This document shows, in pieces, positions 16,714 to 24,997 of a DNA stretch of 64,000 nt. The position numbers and the translations under genes were made by a program. Source of the stretch: Rossellomorea sp036867415 (GTDB lineage: Bacteria > Bacillota > Bacilli > Bacillales > Bacillaceae_B); the NCBI RefSeq assembly GCF_036867415.1, contig NZ_JBAJHU010000007.1:133425-197424 (forward strand). The letters run 5' to 3'. How positions within the stretch are numbered: the first letter of the stretch is position 1; the number at the start of each line of letters is the position of its first letter. The notes beneath the pieces were generated by a model, which was given only the letters and a program-made list of their open reading frames with translations, made no database searches and was not told the origin of the DNA.

Positions 16714-18449
16714 CCGATCATCTCCTTTTCTAGCTCGCTGTATTGTGCTTTATATAGTTCATAGTACTTCCCTCTCTGTAGGAGCAGTTCCTCATGTGTT
16801 CCTTTTTCAGCCACTGTTCCCTGATCAAGAAGGATAATCAAATCTGCGTTTCTGACCGTCACTAGCCGGTGCGCGATCGTGATCGTCGTCCTGCCGGGAA
16901 TCATTTGTTCAAGGGACGCCTGCACCCGTTCTTCCGTTTCACCATCCAGTGATGAGGTCGCTTCATCAAAAATCAATACTGATGGCTGTCTTAGGATCGC
17001 GCGGGCAAGTGCCACCCGCTGCCTTTGCCCTCCAGAAAGCTTCAAGCCCCTCTCGCCGACAATCGTTTCATACCCTTCTTCAAGTGAATTGATCAATTCC
17101 TTTAACCCAGCCGCATCCACAGCCCGGTCCAGTTCATCAATCGTCGCATCAGATTTTCCATATAAGAGGTTTAGGCGCAGAGTGCTGTTTAATAGAAACG
17201 TTTCCTGGGATACAACGCCGACCTGCTTTCTAAAGCTGTTTCGATTATATTCAAATAGATTCTTATCATCGATTAGAACTGAACCTTGCTGAGGTTCATA
17301 CAATCCGAGTAAAAGCTGGACGAGCGTGCTTTTACCGCCTCCGCTCGTACCTACGATCCCGATGTGGTCACCCTCTTTAAGAGATAAGGAAACACCTTTC
17401 AGAATCTGCTTATCAGTTCCCGGATAAGCAAACCAGAGATTCTCAAGTTGGATTTTCCCATTTACTTCATCAATAGAAGGAAGCTTAAGATCATGTTCCT
17501 CAGGCAGATCAAAATATTCATAGATTCGCTGCAGCGCAGGAATCGCCTGCTGAATCGTCAAAGCATGCTCTGCCATCGAACGGACGGGCAGGAACATGAT
17601 GGGAATGAAACTAAGACATGCAACGAGCGTACCGATTGTGATCTTCCCGTCCCAGATGGCCATTCCGCCAATCAGCATCACGACACCGGGAGCAGCAATA
17701 TTGAATAAGTTTCCAAGGCGCCAATTGACCTTGCCGATCAATGCCGCACGGATCGAGAACGTTTTCCAACCCGTCAACTTCTTTTCCTGGGTTCTCAATT
17801 CTTGATCCTGAGTTTGATAGGTCCTCACTAAACGGACGCTCTCTATACTTTCCTGGAGGTGCTGATACATATCTGCACTCATCTCGCGCTGGACCGCACT
17901 CATCTTCCGCATCTTTTTACCGAGCGTAAAGGACGGGACGATATAGATGGCAAACACCGCAAACATCACGACCGCCGCCGGCCAGAATAATACAATTACA
18001 GTAGAGAACGCGGCAGCCGCTCCAACGACTTGCTGCAGGATACGCGGCACAACCGTATTATTCAAGTTCTGAATCGACTCGACATCATGCGTCAGACGGA
18101 ATAACATATCCCCCCTCGGTGTCTTCGAAAAAAACGACATTGGCGTCCGGTGCAGCCTGCTGAACGCACGAATCTGCATATCCGTAATCACATCCAGCCC
18201 GATTTTCACCTGCACATATTCCTGCATCGTCTCAAACAGGGATTTCCCGAGGTATGCACCAAGGATCCCCCCGACCACCCAGAACAGAAAATTCAAGTCT
18301 CCTCCAACGATTACATCATCAACCAGCCGCTTTACAAGAATGGATGGCACAACTGTAAAAAGACCGCCTATAACGGAAAAGACAAGTGCAACAAGCAGCA
18401 TTCTCCAGTACGGTTTAAAATGGTTTATAGTAGTCTTTAATAAATTCAT
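16710..18449 (-). CDS. ABC exporter, fused permease-ATPase subunit A
   Basis: A 579-residue half-transporter with six transmembrane helices and an ATPase. Walker A is GTSGGGKSTLVQLLLG, the signature LSGGQRQRVALARAI is canonical, Walker B is VLIFDEATSSLD and the switch His is in TIAHRLVTV. It is the first gene of a two-gene operon and pairs with the downstream half-transporter. The ATG at 18449 follows GAGGGGG by 7 bases, better than the more upstream M. The promoter is probably in 18474-18689, where TATAAA (minus strand) lies upstream. No regulator gene is beside it. Confidence 0.88.
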   Translation of the reverse strand: MNLLKTTINHFKPYWRMLLVALVFSVIGGLFTVVPSILVKRLVDDVIVGGDLNFLFWVVGGILGAYLGKSLFETMQEYVQVKIGLDVITDMQIRAFSRLHRTPMSFFSKTPRGDMLFRLTHDVESIQNLNNTVVPRILQQVVGAAAAFSTVIVLFWPAAVVMFAVFAIYIVPSFTLGKKMRKMSAVQREMSADMYQHLQESIESVRLVRTYQTQDQELRTQEKKLTGWKTFSIRAALIGKVNWRLGNLFNIAAPGVVMLIGGMAIWDGKITIGTLVACLSFIPIMFLPVRSMAEHALTIQQAIPALQRIYEYFDLPEEHDLKLPSIDEVNGKIQLENLWFAYPGTDKQILKGVSLSLKEGDHIGIVGTSGGGKSTLVQLLLGLYEPQQGSVLIDDKNLFEYNRNSFRKQVGVVSQETFLLNSTLRLNLLYGKSDATIDELDRAVDAAGLKELINSLEEGYETIVGERGLKLSGGQRQRVALARAILRQPSVLIFDEATSSLDGETEERVQASLEQMIPGRTTITIAHRLVTVRNADLIILLDQGTVAEKGTHEELLLQRGKYYELYKAQYSELEKEMIG

Positions 18450-18689
18450 GTTGATCCCCCTCACAAGATTCAATTTTATACCAATAAATGAAAATATTCA
18501 CTAAAAACTGAATTAATTATAGTCATGAACAATAATAGTTATTTTCAGTGTGCCTGTGCTAATCAATCCGCTCACTGGCTATATTTTTTATATTATCCAA
18601 TATGGAAGTGGATCTCTTCATTCTATTGGTCAAAGGTTTTCTACAACTTTTGAGGGAGAAGGTTTGTATAAGTTCAGGCATACAAAAAA

Positions 18690-18732
18690 GAACGGATCTC
18701 CCACTTGTCATAGGCAAGCAAAAGACCCGTTC
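18690..18732 (-). terminator. Terminator after the SnoaL-like gene
   Basis: On the minus strand GAACGGGTCT pairs with AGATCCGTTC, one G-T pair included, with an inner CTTGCC..GACAAG helix and a following TTTTTT. It terminates the SnoaL-like gene, which ends 39 bases upstream. Confidence 0.85.
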
Positions 18733-18770
18733 CTATCCAACCCATTGAGGGGAAGACACTTCATATAAAA

Positions 18771-19169
18771 CTAAAATATACCATGTTCATTCAGCGAGTT
18801 CTCCGGGACCGGTTGACCTACATCCCAAAGTTCAGCAATCCTGTCATTTTCAAATCGGAAAATATGAATGACAACCGCTCCAAGATCATCTGGATTCTGC
18901 TTCACATGTGAATGAACTGCAACGGTATCTCCCTCTTCGATCGCCCGTTTCACTTCAAAAGTCTTGTCCGGGTTTGCAGCAGCGTTCTCTTCCATCGCCG
19001 CCAAAAGTGACTCTGCATCTCCGCGAAAATAGGGATTATGATGAAAAAAGTCAGGACCGGCGTGACTTTGGAAGGCTTCCCGAACGCTCCCTGATGCTGC
19101 TAGTTGAAGAAACGACACTGCTCTCTCTTTCTTTGTTAGCGTACGATCAACCTGAACTGTTTCTTTCAT
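18771..19169 (-). CDS. SnoaL-like (NTF2-fold) protein
   Basis: A 132-residue protein of the SnoaL-like polyketide-cyclase superfamily. Recognisable features are FFHHNPYFRGDAESLLAAM near residue 40, a VAVHSHV strand, and the IAELWDVGQPVPENS end. In environmental Bacillus these are single-domain enzymes or binding proteins of unknown substrate. AAGGA lies 8 bases before the ATG at 19169; the upstream ATG at 19178 overlaps that site. It is followed by a strong terminator and is transcribed alone. Confidence 0.8.
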   Translation of the reverse strand: MKETVQVDRTLTKKERAVSFLQLAASGSVREAFQSHAGPDFFHHNPYFRGDAESLLAAMEENAAANPDKTFEVKRAIEEGDTVAVHSHVKQNPDDLGAVVIHIFRFENDRIAELWDVGQPVPENSLNEHGIF

Positions 19170-19238
19170 TTCAACCATCCTTTCTTTACTATCTATTTTA
19201 AAGGAAATATACGGTTTAAGCGAATATTAATTCGGTTG

Positions 19239-19654
19239 TCACTTAACTAATGCAGCACGAAGGTTCACTCCAAATTCCATATAGCCTTTTAAACAAGTCA
19301 ACATATATACCCAGCCTTCTTTGTTGTCCAATAATTGATCGATCAGATACTCATCATCCCCATTAAATCCTTCCTCGTTCACTTCTACGATCGTGCCTCC
19401 CTTTTCTGCAGGATAAAAATTAATTGTCACCAGACGACTGCCTGCCCATTCACTTTTTCATTCTTATGGATTTCTTTGATATGTATATCTCCCTGCGCAT
19501 TATATTCCTCGTATTTTAGTGTGATCGTTTTCCCTTCTTCCCACCTTTCAGAACTTGAAGAAAACCAGAAGTTTCCGATTTTCAACGGATCAACAAATGC
19601 CTCAAAGATTTCATTTGCCTGTTTTTGAATGTGGATTTTAGTTAGATTGTTCAT
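19239..19654 (-). pseudogene. SRPBCC/AHSA1-family protein, single-base frameshift
   Basis: Two overlapping frames together make one AHSA1-like protein of about 138 residues. The first (19654-19427) begins MNNLTKIHIQKQANEIFEAF and includes NFWFSSSSERWEEGKTITL, then stops right after KVNGQAVVW. The second, in the -1 frame, continues EWAGSRLVTINFYPAEKGG and ends with FGVNLRAALVK. Deletion of one base near 19449-19456 (GTG followed by AATGG where GTGGAATGG would restore frame) explains the break. No canonical slippery heptamer with a downstream stem is obvious, so a mutation or sequencing error is more likely than programmed frameshifting. The ribosome-binding site is weak. Confidence 0.75.
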
Positions 19655-19842
19655 TTTTTAACAGCTCACTTTCTTACTTATTGGGTTCAAACACTATTCT
19701 ATACAACTACATATTGGATATATCTAATGCCAGATACATCAGGGATAACGAGTTGCGAAAAATAAATGTTGTGGTTACTTATTCTTCAACATGCAGATAT
19801 AATCCTACTAGAAAAAGTACCTTCATAAATTTTTCAGGGAAA

Positions 19843-19949
19843 GGGGTAAGATGTTTAATGGTTTCCTCCTCTGGCCTGCCATCCACTCTGTTATTCAAAT
19901 TGCATCGTGCGGGACAGGCTCACCTTCACCATTGAGAACATCTTTACCC
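19843..19949. repeat. Long imperfect inverted repeat downstream of DUF2935
   Basis: GGGTAAGATGTTTAATGGT (about 19844-19862) is nearly the reverse complement of ACCATT-GAG-AACATCTTTACCC (19928-19949), with a second inner arm GGCCTG/CAGGCT. A bulged stem of about 18 bp therefore encloses some 65 bases. On the minus strand the 3' end has no clear T-run. A 33-codon minus ORF (19895-19996), starting GTG and overlapping the DUF2935 stop as GTGA, runs through one arm and has no ribosome-binding site of its own. The structure could be an RNA 3' end or a decayed gene end; nothing else explains this 330-base gap. Confidence 0.4.
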
Positions 19950-19992
19950 GTTTTAAAAAACATGACCACAGGACACTTATTCAAGTTTACAA

Positions 19993-20781
19993 TCACTTAT
20001 TTTCCAAACTAACCTCAAACAAATCAATTATTTCTATGAATCTTTCAGCTTCTCTAAATGTATGATCTGCTAAAAGAGGATGAATATTACTCTTTATACG
20101 GCATGCTTCAATTAATTCCCTTGCTGTTTTCTTGAAGTCCCTTAAGGAGGCAACTGAAACTCTATTCTGGTTTAAAAACTGACTTAGGATCGGTTTGGTT
20201 TCAGATTGGGGGCGCATAGAACTTAAATCAAGTGCCTGAAACACCAACTGATCGAAATCATGGCTGAATTCCCTTGCTTGTTCTACCAGTTTTCTTTCTG
20301 ACGGATCTAATAGGTGACCTATAAACTTTGCATGGTCTGCCATTATCTTTAAAAAGAATACATTCTCTTCAATCACGGTATCTGGTTCCGGTACCAGCTT
20401 GCCTTCATTGAGTTCTTTTAACCGATTGGCGAAGTATGCCGCTTCTCTGCTAATATGATCCACTAATAATGGGAAATTGTTGGTTCTGATTTGGCAATTA
20501 AGAGTTAACCGCAATACCTTCCGTTTGTAACTCCATATTGCCGCTGCAGCTTGATAAACCTCACTATTAAATGCCTGAACTTGGTGCAGATCTGAGTTTA
20601 CTGAAAATCCAGTCAGCTTTTCTTCGATTCTCTCAAACATTGAGATATACTGCCGGGCCTCTTCTATCAATTGTGACTGTTCATAAGTAAAACCCAAACT
20701 CAAAAATAAAGCATGCTCTTTCATAATCCTTGACCAGAAATGTATTTCGTCCAATGATCGTTCAACAATCGGATTAGCCAT
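19993..20781 (-). CDS. DUF2935 family protein
   Basis: A 262-residue all-helical protein made of two similar halves. Each half has a helix starting with an E-x-x-FW/FL-x-x-I-M-x-E/D-H motif (DEIHFWSRIMKEHALFLSLG and ENVFFLKIMADHAKFIGHLL) and a later HxxREAxxF segment (DHISREAAYFANRL and DHTFREAERFIEII). This double-repeat ferritin-like arrangement fits DUF2935, of unknown function, found in spore formers. His and Glu pairs could bind metal. The start at 20781 follows GGAGG by 6 bases. It lies 38 bases downstream of the T-box-controlled LysRS gene with no visible terminator between, so lysine-tRNA charging may control it too. Confidence 0.8.
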   Translation of the reverse strand: MANPIVERSLDEIHFWSRIMKEHALFLSLGFTYEQSQLIEEARQYISMFERIEEKLTGFSVNSDLHQVQAFNSEVYQAAAAIWSYKRKVLRLTLNCQIRTNNFPLLVDHISREAAYFANRLKELNEGKLVPEPDTVIEENVFFLKIMADHAKFIGHLLDPSERKLVEQAREFSHDFDQLVFQALDLSSMRPQSETKPILSQFLNQNRVSVASLRDFKKTARELIEACRIKSNIHPLLADHTFREAERFIEIIDLFEVSLENK

Positions 20782-20819
20782 GCAATACCTCCTTATTATC
20801 ATCTCCTTTCAACTATATG

Positions 20820-22298
20820 TTATGATTTATTGTCCTCATTCCTTTTTCTCGTTAATGGAAATAATACACAATCTTTGATCGTATCACTATCCGTCAGAAC
20901 CATTAATAATCGTTCAATTCCAAATCCCCAACCAGAAATAGGCGGCATTCCATACTCCATAGCTGTTAAATAATCTTCGTCCATCTCCATAGCTTCCAAA
21001 TCCCCATTACTTTTCAAAAAGGCTTGAGCCTTGAGCCTTTTTCTTTGTTCAATCGGGTCGACCAACTCAGAATATGCGTTTATGATTTCAGCACCATTCA
21101 CGACAAGTTGGAACCGGTCAGTTAGTGCTGTGTTAGCATCATTTGCTCTAGCGAGAGGTGATAAATCGATAGGATGCTGGATTAAAAATGTTGGTTTAAC
21201 CAGTTTTGGCCGGCACGTTTTCTTATAAAGATAATCAATGTAGTTACCCCTGCCCAAGGTTTCAATGTCAGGATGATCTAATTCAATTTTTCTCCTTTTC
21301 GTTTCTTGATGTAATTCTGCAACAACAGGATAGAGGTCAATATCAATCCCTGTTTCTCGCATGATTAAATCCCTGAAGGAAATGACGTCCCATTCAAGTG
21401 AAAAGTCAATTGTGCTCCCTTGGATTGTGATAGTCGTTGCATTGAATGCTCGATCCAGAATGAATAAAACCATATTCCGCATTAGTTTCATTGTATCTTC
21501 ATAATTCCAGTAGGCTGCATAACCTTCGACCATAGTAAATTCTTGTAAATGTTGAGGACTGACCCCTTCATTCCTAAAACACTTTGCAAATTCAAACACT
21601 TTGGTAAAACCGCCTACGATTAACCTTTTCAAGTAAGTCTCGGGTGCAATTCGTAAATTCAACTCCGTATCTAAAGAATGATGATAAGTCATGAAAGGTT
21701 TCGCTAATGCACCAGAAGAGGTATGTTGCAATACCGGTGTTTCTACTTCAAGGAATTCTTCATCCTCAAAAAACCTGCGGATCGCACGTACCATTTTACT
21801 CCTGGTGAGTAATCGGCTTTGTGTGTCTTTTGTCATCATCAGATCCAAGTAACGCTGTCGATATCGAACATCGATATTGTTTAAGCCGTGCCACTTTTCC
21901 GGAAGGCTTCTCAAAGCTTTCCCAAGGAAATCATAACTTTCAATACGTAAGGTTTTTTCGTCCGTCTTCGTCGTGTACATCCGGCCTTCTACACCAATAA
22001 AATCACCTATATCAAACAATTCTAGAAATCGCTTAAATAGTAACTCACCAATCTCTTCTTTTTTTAAAAGAAGTTGTAAGCTGCCCTGAATGTTTGAAAT
22101 AGTTATAAAGGTTAGTTTTTTAAAGTTCCTGATACTCATTATTCTTCCTGCAACTCTTACAGCAGAAGTTCCGTTTTCTAGCCGTGAAGCTTCACTAAGT
22201 TCATAATTTGTGGAAAATCTATCAGGAAATACTGGAACCCCCTGTGACTTTAACGATACTAATTTCTCAATTCTACCTACTGATTGTTCATGATTCAT
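20820..22298 (-). CDS. lysS: Lysyl-tRNA synthetase, class II, divergent
   Basis: A 492-residue class II LysRS that charges tRNA-Lys with lysine. An OB-fold anticodon-binding domain (residues about 40-150, VRVAGRIMSIRNFKKLTF) precedes the catalytic core. Motif 2 is FAKCFRNEGVSPQHLQEF followed by TMVEGYAAYWNYED, and motif 3 is GWGFGIERLLM. The motif 2 region differs from the housekeeping Bacillus enzyme as I know it (RNEGISTRHNPEFTMLELY), so this is probably a second, distinct LysRS rather than the main copy. It sits behind a T-box leader with a strong promoter. GGAGG is 7 bases from the ATG. DUF2935 follows. Confidence 0.85.
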   Translation of the reverse strand: MNHEQSVGRIEKLVSLKSQGVPVFPDRFSTNYELSEASRLENGTSAVRVAGRIMSIRNFKKLTFITISNIQGSLQLLLKKEEIGELLFKRFLELFDIGDFIGVEGRMYTTKTDEKTLRIESYDFLGKALRSLPEKWHGLNNIDVRYRQRYLDLMMTKDTQSRLLTRSKMVRAIRRFFEDEEFLEVETPVLQHTSSGALAKPFMTYHHSLDTELNLRIAPETYLKRLIVGGFTKVFEFAKCFRNEGVSPQHLQEFTMVEGYAAYWNYEDTMKLMRNMVLFILDRAFNATTITIQGSTIDFSLEWDVISFRDLIMRETGIDIDLYPVVAELHQETKRRKIELDHPDIETLGRGNYIDYLYKKTCRPKLVKPTFLIQHPIDLSPLARANDANTALTDRFQLVVNGAEIINAYSELVDPIEQRKRLKAQAFLKSNGDLEAMEMDEDYLTAMEYGMPPISGWGFGIERLLMVLTDSDTIKDCVLFPLTRKRNEDNKS

Positions 22299-22357
22299 GA
22301 TTTTTCCTCCAATATTAATAAGGTTTTCCGCCTTTGGAATTATTCTTAATCAACAAA

Positions 22358-22662
22358 AAAACCCTCACCCCCAAGATTATTCATCTTGAGGACGAGAGTT
22401 TATAGCTCCGCGGTACCACCTCAGTTTATTGACATGTCGCCATATCAACCTCTTCGGGTACGGCATTTTATTTAACTTTGAATATACCCTATCTCTTTAA
22501 CGGGAGAAACCGTCGCAGTATCACTAAGTAATATCTTAGATCCGTGCGAAGCTCCAAGCCTTTTTTCGTTAAGATCATTATTACTCCTTTTCAGCAACTG
22601 GAGCTCTCTGGAAATAATGCATCAAAATTACTTCTCTCTTCACAGCCTTATATTGGAAAATT
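22358..22662 (-). promoter_or_regulatory. T-box riboswitch leader of lysS
   Basis: The minus strand carries all parts of a T-box leader. Stem I has the AGAGAG bulge region beside GCTCC/GGAGT. The T-box core GGTGGTACCGCGG is at 22408-22420. A terminator follows (22363-22398, GAGGACGAGAG-type arm pairing with CCCTCACC) with a run of seven T. In the 3' side of Stem I, the segment complementary to 22561-22566 reads AAAAAA, so a lysine AAA specifier is likely. Uncharged tRNA-Lys would bind and switch the terminator off, raising synthetase expression. T-boxes on lysS are less usual in Bacillus than on other synthetases. Confidence 0.88.
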
Positions 22663-22668
22663 AAAAAT

Positions 22669-22697
22669 AGTTTAAACTAGATGACCTGAGTTGTCAA
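22669..22697 (-). promoter_or_regulatory. Sigma-A promoter of the lysS T-box transcript
   Basis: On the minus strand TTGACA (22697-22692), a 17-base spacer, then TAAACT (22674-22669). The -35 is a perfect consensus and transcription would begin about 22662, just before Stem I. Confidence 0.8.
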
Positions 22698-22783
22698 ATG
22701 CTATTATGGTGATTGATTAGACCCCGCAAGGCATTACAGGCAAATGAACTCTCCTACTTTTGTTTAATATTTTTGAAAAATGT

Positions 22784-22812
22784 TTGAATATTTAGACAGT
22801 AGTTAGTATAAT
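22784..22812 (+). promoter_or_regulatory. Sigma-A promoter of the IDEAL-domain gene
   Basis: TTGAAT (22784-22789), 17 bases, TATAAT (22807-22812). Spacing and -10 are consensus. The start codon lies 29 bases downstream. Confidence 0.75.
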
Positions 22813-22840
22813 AGAAAAAAGGTCAAGGAGTTGAATTATC

Positions 22841-23053
22841 ATGAAAAAACATTTGCTTCATTCCCCGCAGCCTGAAACCAACAGCATAGACTCTTTACTG
22901 GCAGAAATGGTACTGGACGAGGCTCTGATGACATTTCGTAAAGAGCAAATTACACAACAAATTGACATCTCATTACGTAATCGGAACAAAGAAGAATTCC
23001 AGCGATTGACAGATGAATTAATACTCATTCGCAATACAAAGCAGCGGTATTAG
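22841..23053 (+). CDS. IDEAL-domain small protein
   Basis: A 70-residue protein whose centre, LLAEMVLDEALMTFRKEQIT, followed by QIDISLRNRNKEEFQRLTDEL, matches the IDEAL domain, a roughly 40-residue module in small Bacillus proteins and at the C terminus of YpiB-like proteins. Its role is protein binding of unknown target. AAGGAG is 10 bases from the ATG, and a consensus promoter (22784-22812) and a downstream hairpin make it a complete single-gene unit. Confidence 0.8.
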   Translation: MKKHLLHSPQPETNSIDSLLAEMVLDEALMTFRKEQITQQIDISLRNRNKEEFQRLTDELILIRNTKQRY

Positions 23054-23117
23054 AAAGTATCAGGTAAACGAAGCCAGTTGGCAATTTAATAGATAGACAT
23101 TTTGTAAAAAATACAAT

Positions 23118-23162
23118 AAGGGATGGTATCCTTGCTTTATACAGCAGGAGTGCCATCCCTTT
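23118..23162. terminator. Hairpin terminator after the IDEAL gene
   Basis: AAGGGATGG (23118-23126) pairs with CCATCCCTTT (23153-23162), extended by an imperfect inner arm. The T-run on the plus strand is short (TTT); on the minus strand the following bases are T-rich. It may act in both directions, though only the plus-strand gene needs it. Confidence 0.65.
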
Positions 23163-23269
23163 CTGCGTGATCCTGATAGGGTTTTTCCTGATTCAGGAAA
23201 GGAATAATCTCCATCTCTCCTCGATACCTTATAGAAAGACCTCTAAATACAATGTGAGGAGAATGCACA

Positions 23270-24205
23270 ATGAAGAAAATTATTTTGTTTGCCGACCCGG
23301 GCATTGATGATTCGATTGCCATCATGTATGCCCTCCTTAATCCTGAAATAGAAGTCCTTGCCATCGTATCGAGCTATGGCAATGTCGATAAAGAACAAGC
23401 TACTGAAAATATCGCTTATTTACTGGAACTGGCGGACAGAACCGACGTCCACATAATCGGAGGAACCAACGCACCATTATCTGGCGAGATCCCCAAGTTT
23501 TATCCTGAAATCCACGGACAGGAGGGACTTGGTCCCATCCGCCCGCCCGAAGATCTTTCGTTCGAACTCACCAACTTCTCAAAGATCTATGACATTATCG
23601 AAAATAATAAGGATGTTACAATAGTGGATGTAGGACGGAACACATCCCTTGCATCCCTATTTCTCCTGGGGGAAAACCTTACGGATGCCGTACAGGAATT
23701 TTATATTATGGGCGGCGCATTTATGGTACCGGGGAATGTGACCCCTTCAGCGGAAGCCAATTTTTACGGCGACCCCACTGCTTCCCATTTGGTCATGACG
23801 AACTTTGACAACCTTTATATCGTACCGCTTAATGTTTCCAACAAAGCCATCGTGACAATGGAACATATTCTGGCCATTCTTGAAATGACCAACCACCCGC
23901 TTGTGCAGATCATGGATGAAGTCATGAAATACTATATCGACGCTTATAAAAAGCTTGTTCCCGGCATCGAAGGAGCCCCGTTGCATGACGTAGTGACCCT
24001 CTCCCTAATGGTGAACCCCGACATGGGCCGTACGATCAGAAGGGAAGTAGAAGTTTTGACCTCGGGAGAAGGAAAAGGCACTTCCATTGCCGATTTCAGG
24101 GTCAGCTCAACGCCTTCAGAAAAAAATAGTAATATCTATCTGGAGGTTGACTATGAGATGTTTTTGAAGGATTTTATGAAGGTGATGAGTTCTGCAGGGA
24201 AATGA
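23270..24205 (+). CDS. Inosine-uridine-type nucleoside hydrolase
   Basis: A 311-residue nucleoside hydrolase (IUNH family) that cleaves the N-glycosidic bond of ribonucleosides to base and ribose. The calcium-binding N-terminal signature is present as FADPGIDDSIAIMYALL; HGQEGLG near residue 85 and the MGGAFMVPGNVTPSAEANFY segment near 155-175 fit the active site. The first Asp of the usual D-T-D-P-G is not visible here (FADPG), so calcium coordination may be slightly altered. GTGAGGAGA precedes the ATG. No base permease or kinase is adjacent; a scavenging role is inferred. Confidence 0.85.
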   Translation: MKKIILFADPGIDDSIAIMYALLNPEIEVLAIVSSYGNVDKEQATENIAYLLELADRTDVHIIGGTNAPLSGEIPKFYPEIHGQEGLGPIRPPEDLSFELTNFSKIYDIIENNKDVTIVDVGRNTSLASLFLLGENLTDAVQEFYIMGGAFMVPGNVTPSAEANFYGDPTASHLVMTNFDNLYIVPLNVSNKAIVTMEHILAILEMTNHPLVQIMDEVMKYYIDAYKKLVPGIEGAPLHDVVTLSLMVNPDMGRTIRREVEVLTSGEGKGTSIADFRVSSTPSEKNSNIYLEVDYEMFLKDFMKVMSSAGK

Positions 24206-24328
24206 TATACTCCCTCACCATGAATCAGAGAACGATAGTTCAGCCTGAAGTCATATATTGAATCATAAATCAAAATCCATGCACAAACATATCCTATAAG
24301 GTCAAATTCTTCAAAGGTGGTGGATCAT

Positions 24329-24826
24329 GTGAATCACATTGTAAAACGCGGTGAAACACTAACCCAGATCTCAAGGGACTATCGCATCCCGCTTCAAACC
24401 ATTATTCGGGCAAACCCGGCCATTAATCCCAATATCATCTACCCCGGCCAGCCAATCGTCATACCCGGTTTCCCCTCACCTGATACCCTACCATATAAAA
24501 TTGACGTGTCTGTAAATAACCGGACGTTAAAGCTGCTCAGGAAGAATGGCACACTGCAAAAGCAGTATCCGATTGCGGTCGGTAAAATACTGACGGGCAC
24601 ACCGGTAGGTAACTACATCATCATTAATAAGGCGCCGAACCCAGGCGGACCATTCGGCACCATGTGGATGAGTTTATCAAAAGAGCATTATGGCATTCAC
24701 GGAACCAATGACCCGAGTTCAATCGGGAAAGCCGTTTCGAAAGGATGCATCAGGATGCAAAATAAAGATGTAGAAGAATTGGCTCGGACAATCCCGATTG
24801 GTACACCTGTATTCATTCATCCGTGA
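24329..24826 (+). CDS. ykuD: L,D-transpeptidase with LysM domain
   Basis: A 165-residue protein of the YkuD kind. An N-terminal LysM domain (HIVKRGETLTQISRDYRIPL, about residues 2-50) binds peptidoglycan and a YkuD catalytic domain follows. The catalytic motif HGTNDPSSIGKAVSKGCIRM contains the active His, Ser and Cys. It forms 3-to-3 crosslinks or anchors proteins to the wall, and in Bacillus is linked to the spore coat/cortex. There is no signal peptide, as for B. subtilis YkuD. A GTG start at 24329 is chosen: AAGGTGG is 8 bases upstream and it gives the usual start of LysM. Confidence 0.9.
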   Translation: MNHIVKRGETLTQISRDYRIPLQTIIRANPAINPNIIYPGQPIVIPGFPSPDTLPYKIDVSVNNRTLKLLRKNGTLQKQYPIAVGKILTGTPVGNYIIINKAPNPGGPFGTMWMSLSKEHYGIHGTNDPSSIGKAVSKGCIRMQNKDVEELARTIPIGTPVFIHP

Positions 24827-24997
24827 TCATGCATGTAGTGACTTGAACTCTTCGTTAGTAATTTGAAGGCAGAATTTGGGGGATGAAATATTCCTCCATC
24901 TATCTTTCTACCATCAGAAATACACCTCTATTACTCTTCTCAAAAGCAGCTGCACCGCTACAGTCTTCCATTTACCAAGCGTTCCCTTCGTAATAAC

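Noticed and set aside
19445..19460. Programmed -1 frameshift in the AHSA1 gene
   Set aside because: The A-run is not in the correct phase for a standard slippery heptamer and no downstream stem is obvious; a simple one-base change explains it.
19681..19935. Forward ORF of 84 codons in the gap after DUF2935
   Set aside because: No ribosome-binding site, no recognisable motif, and it runs through the inverted-repeat structure.
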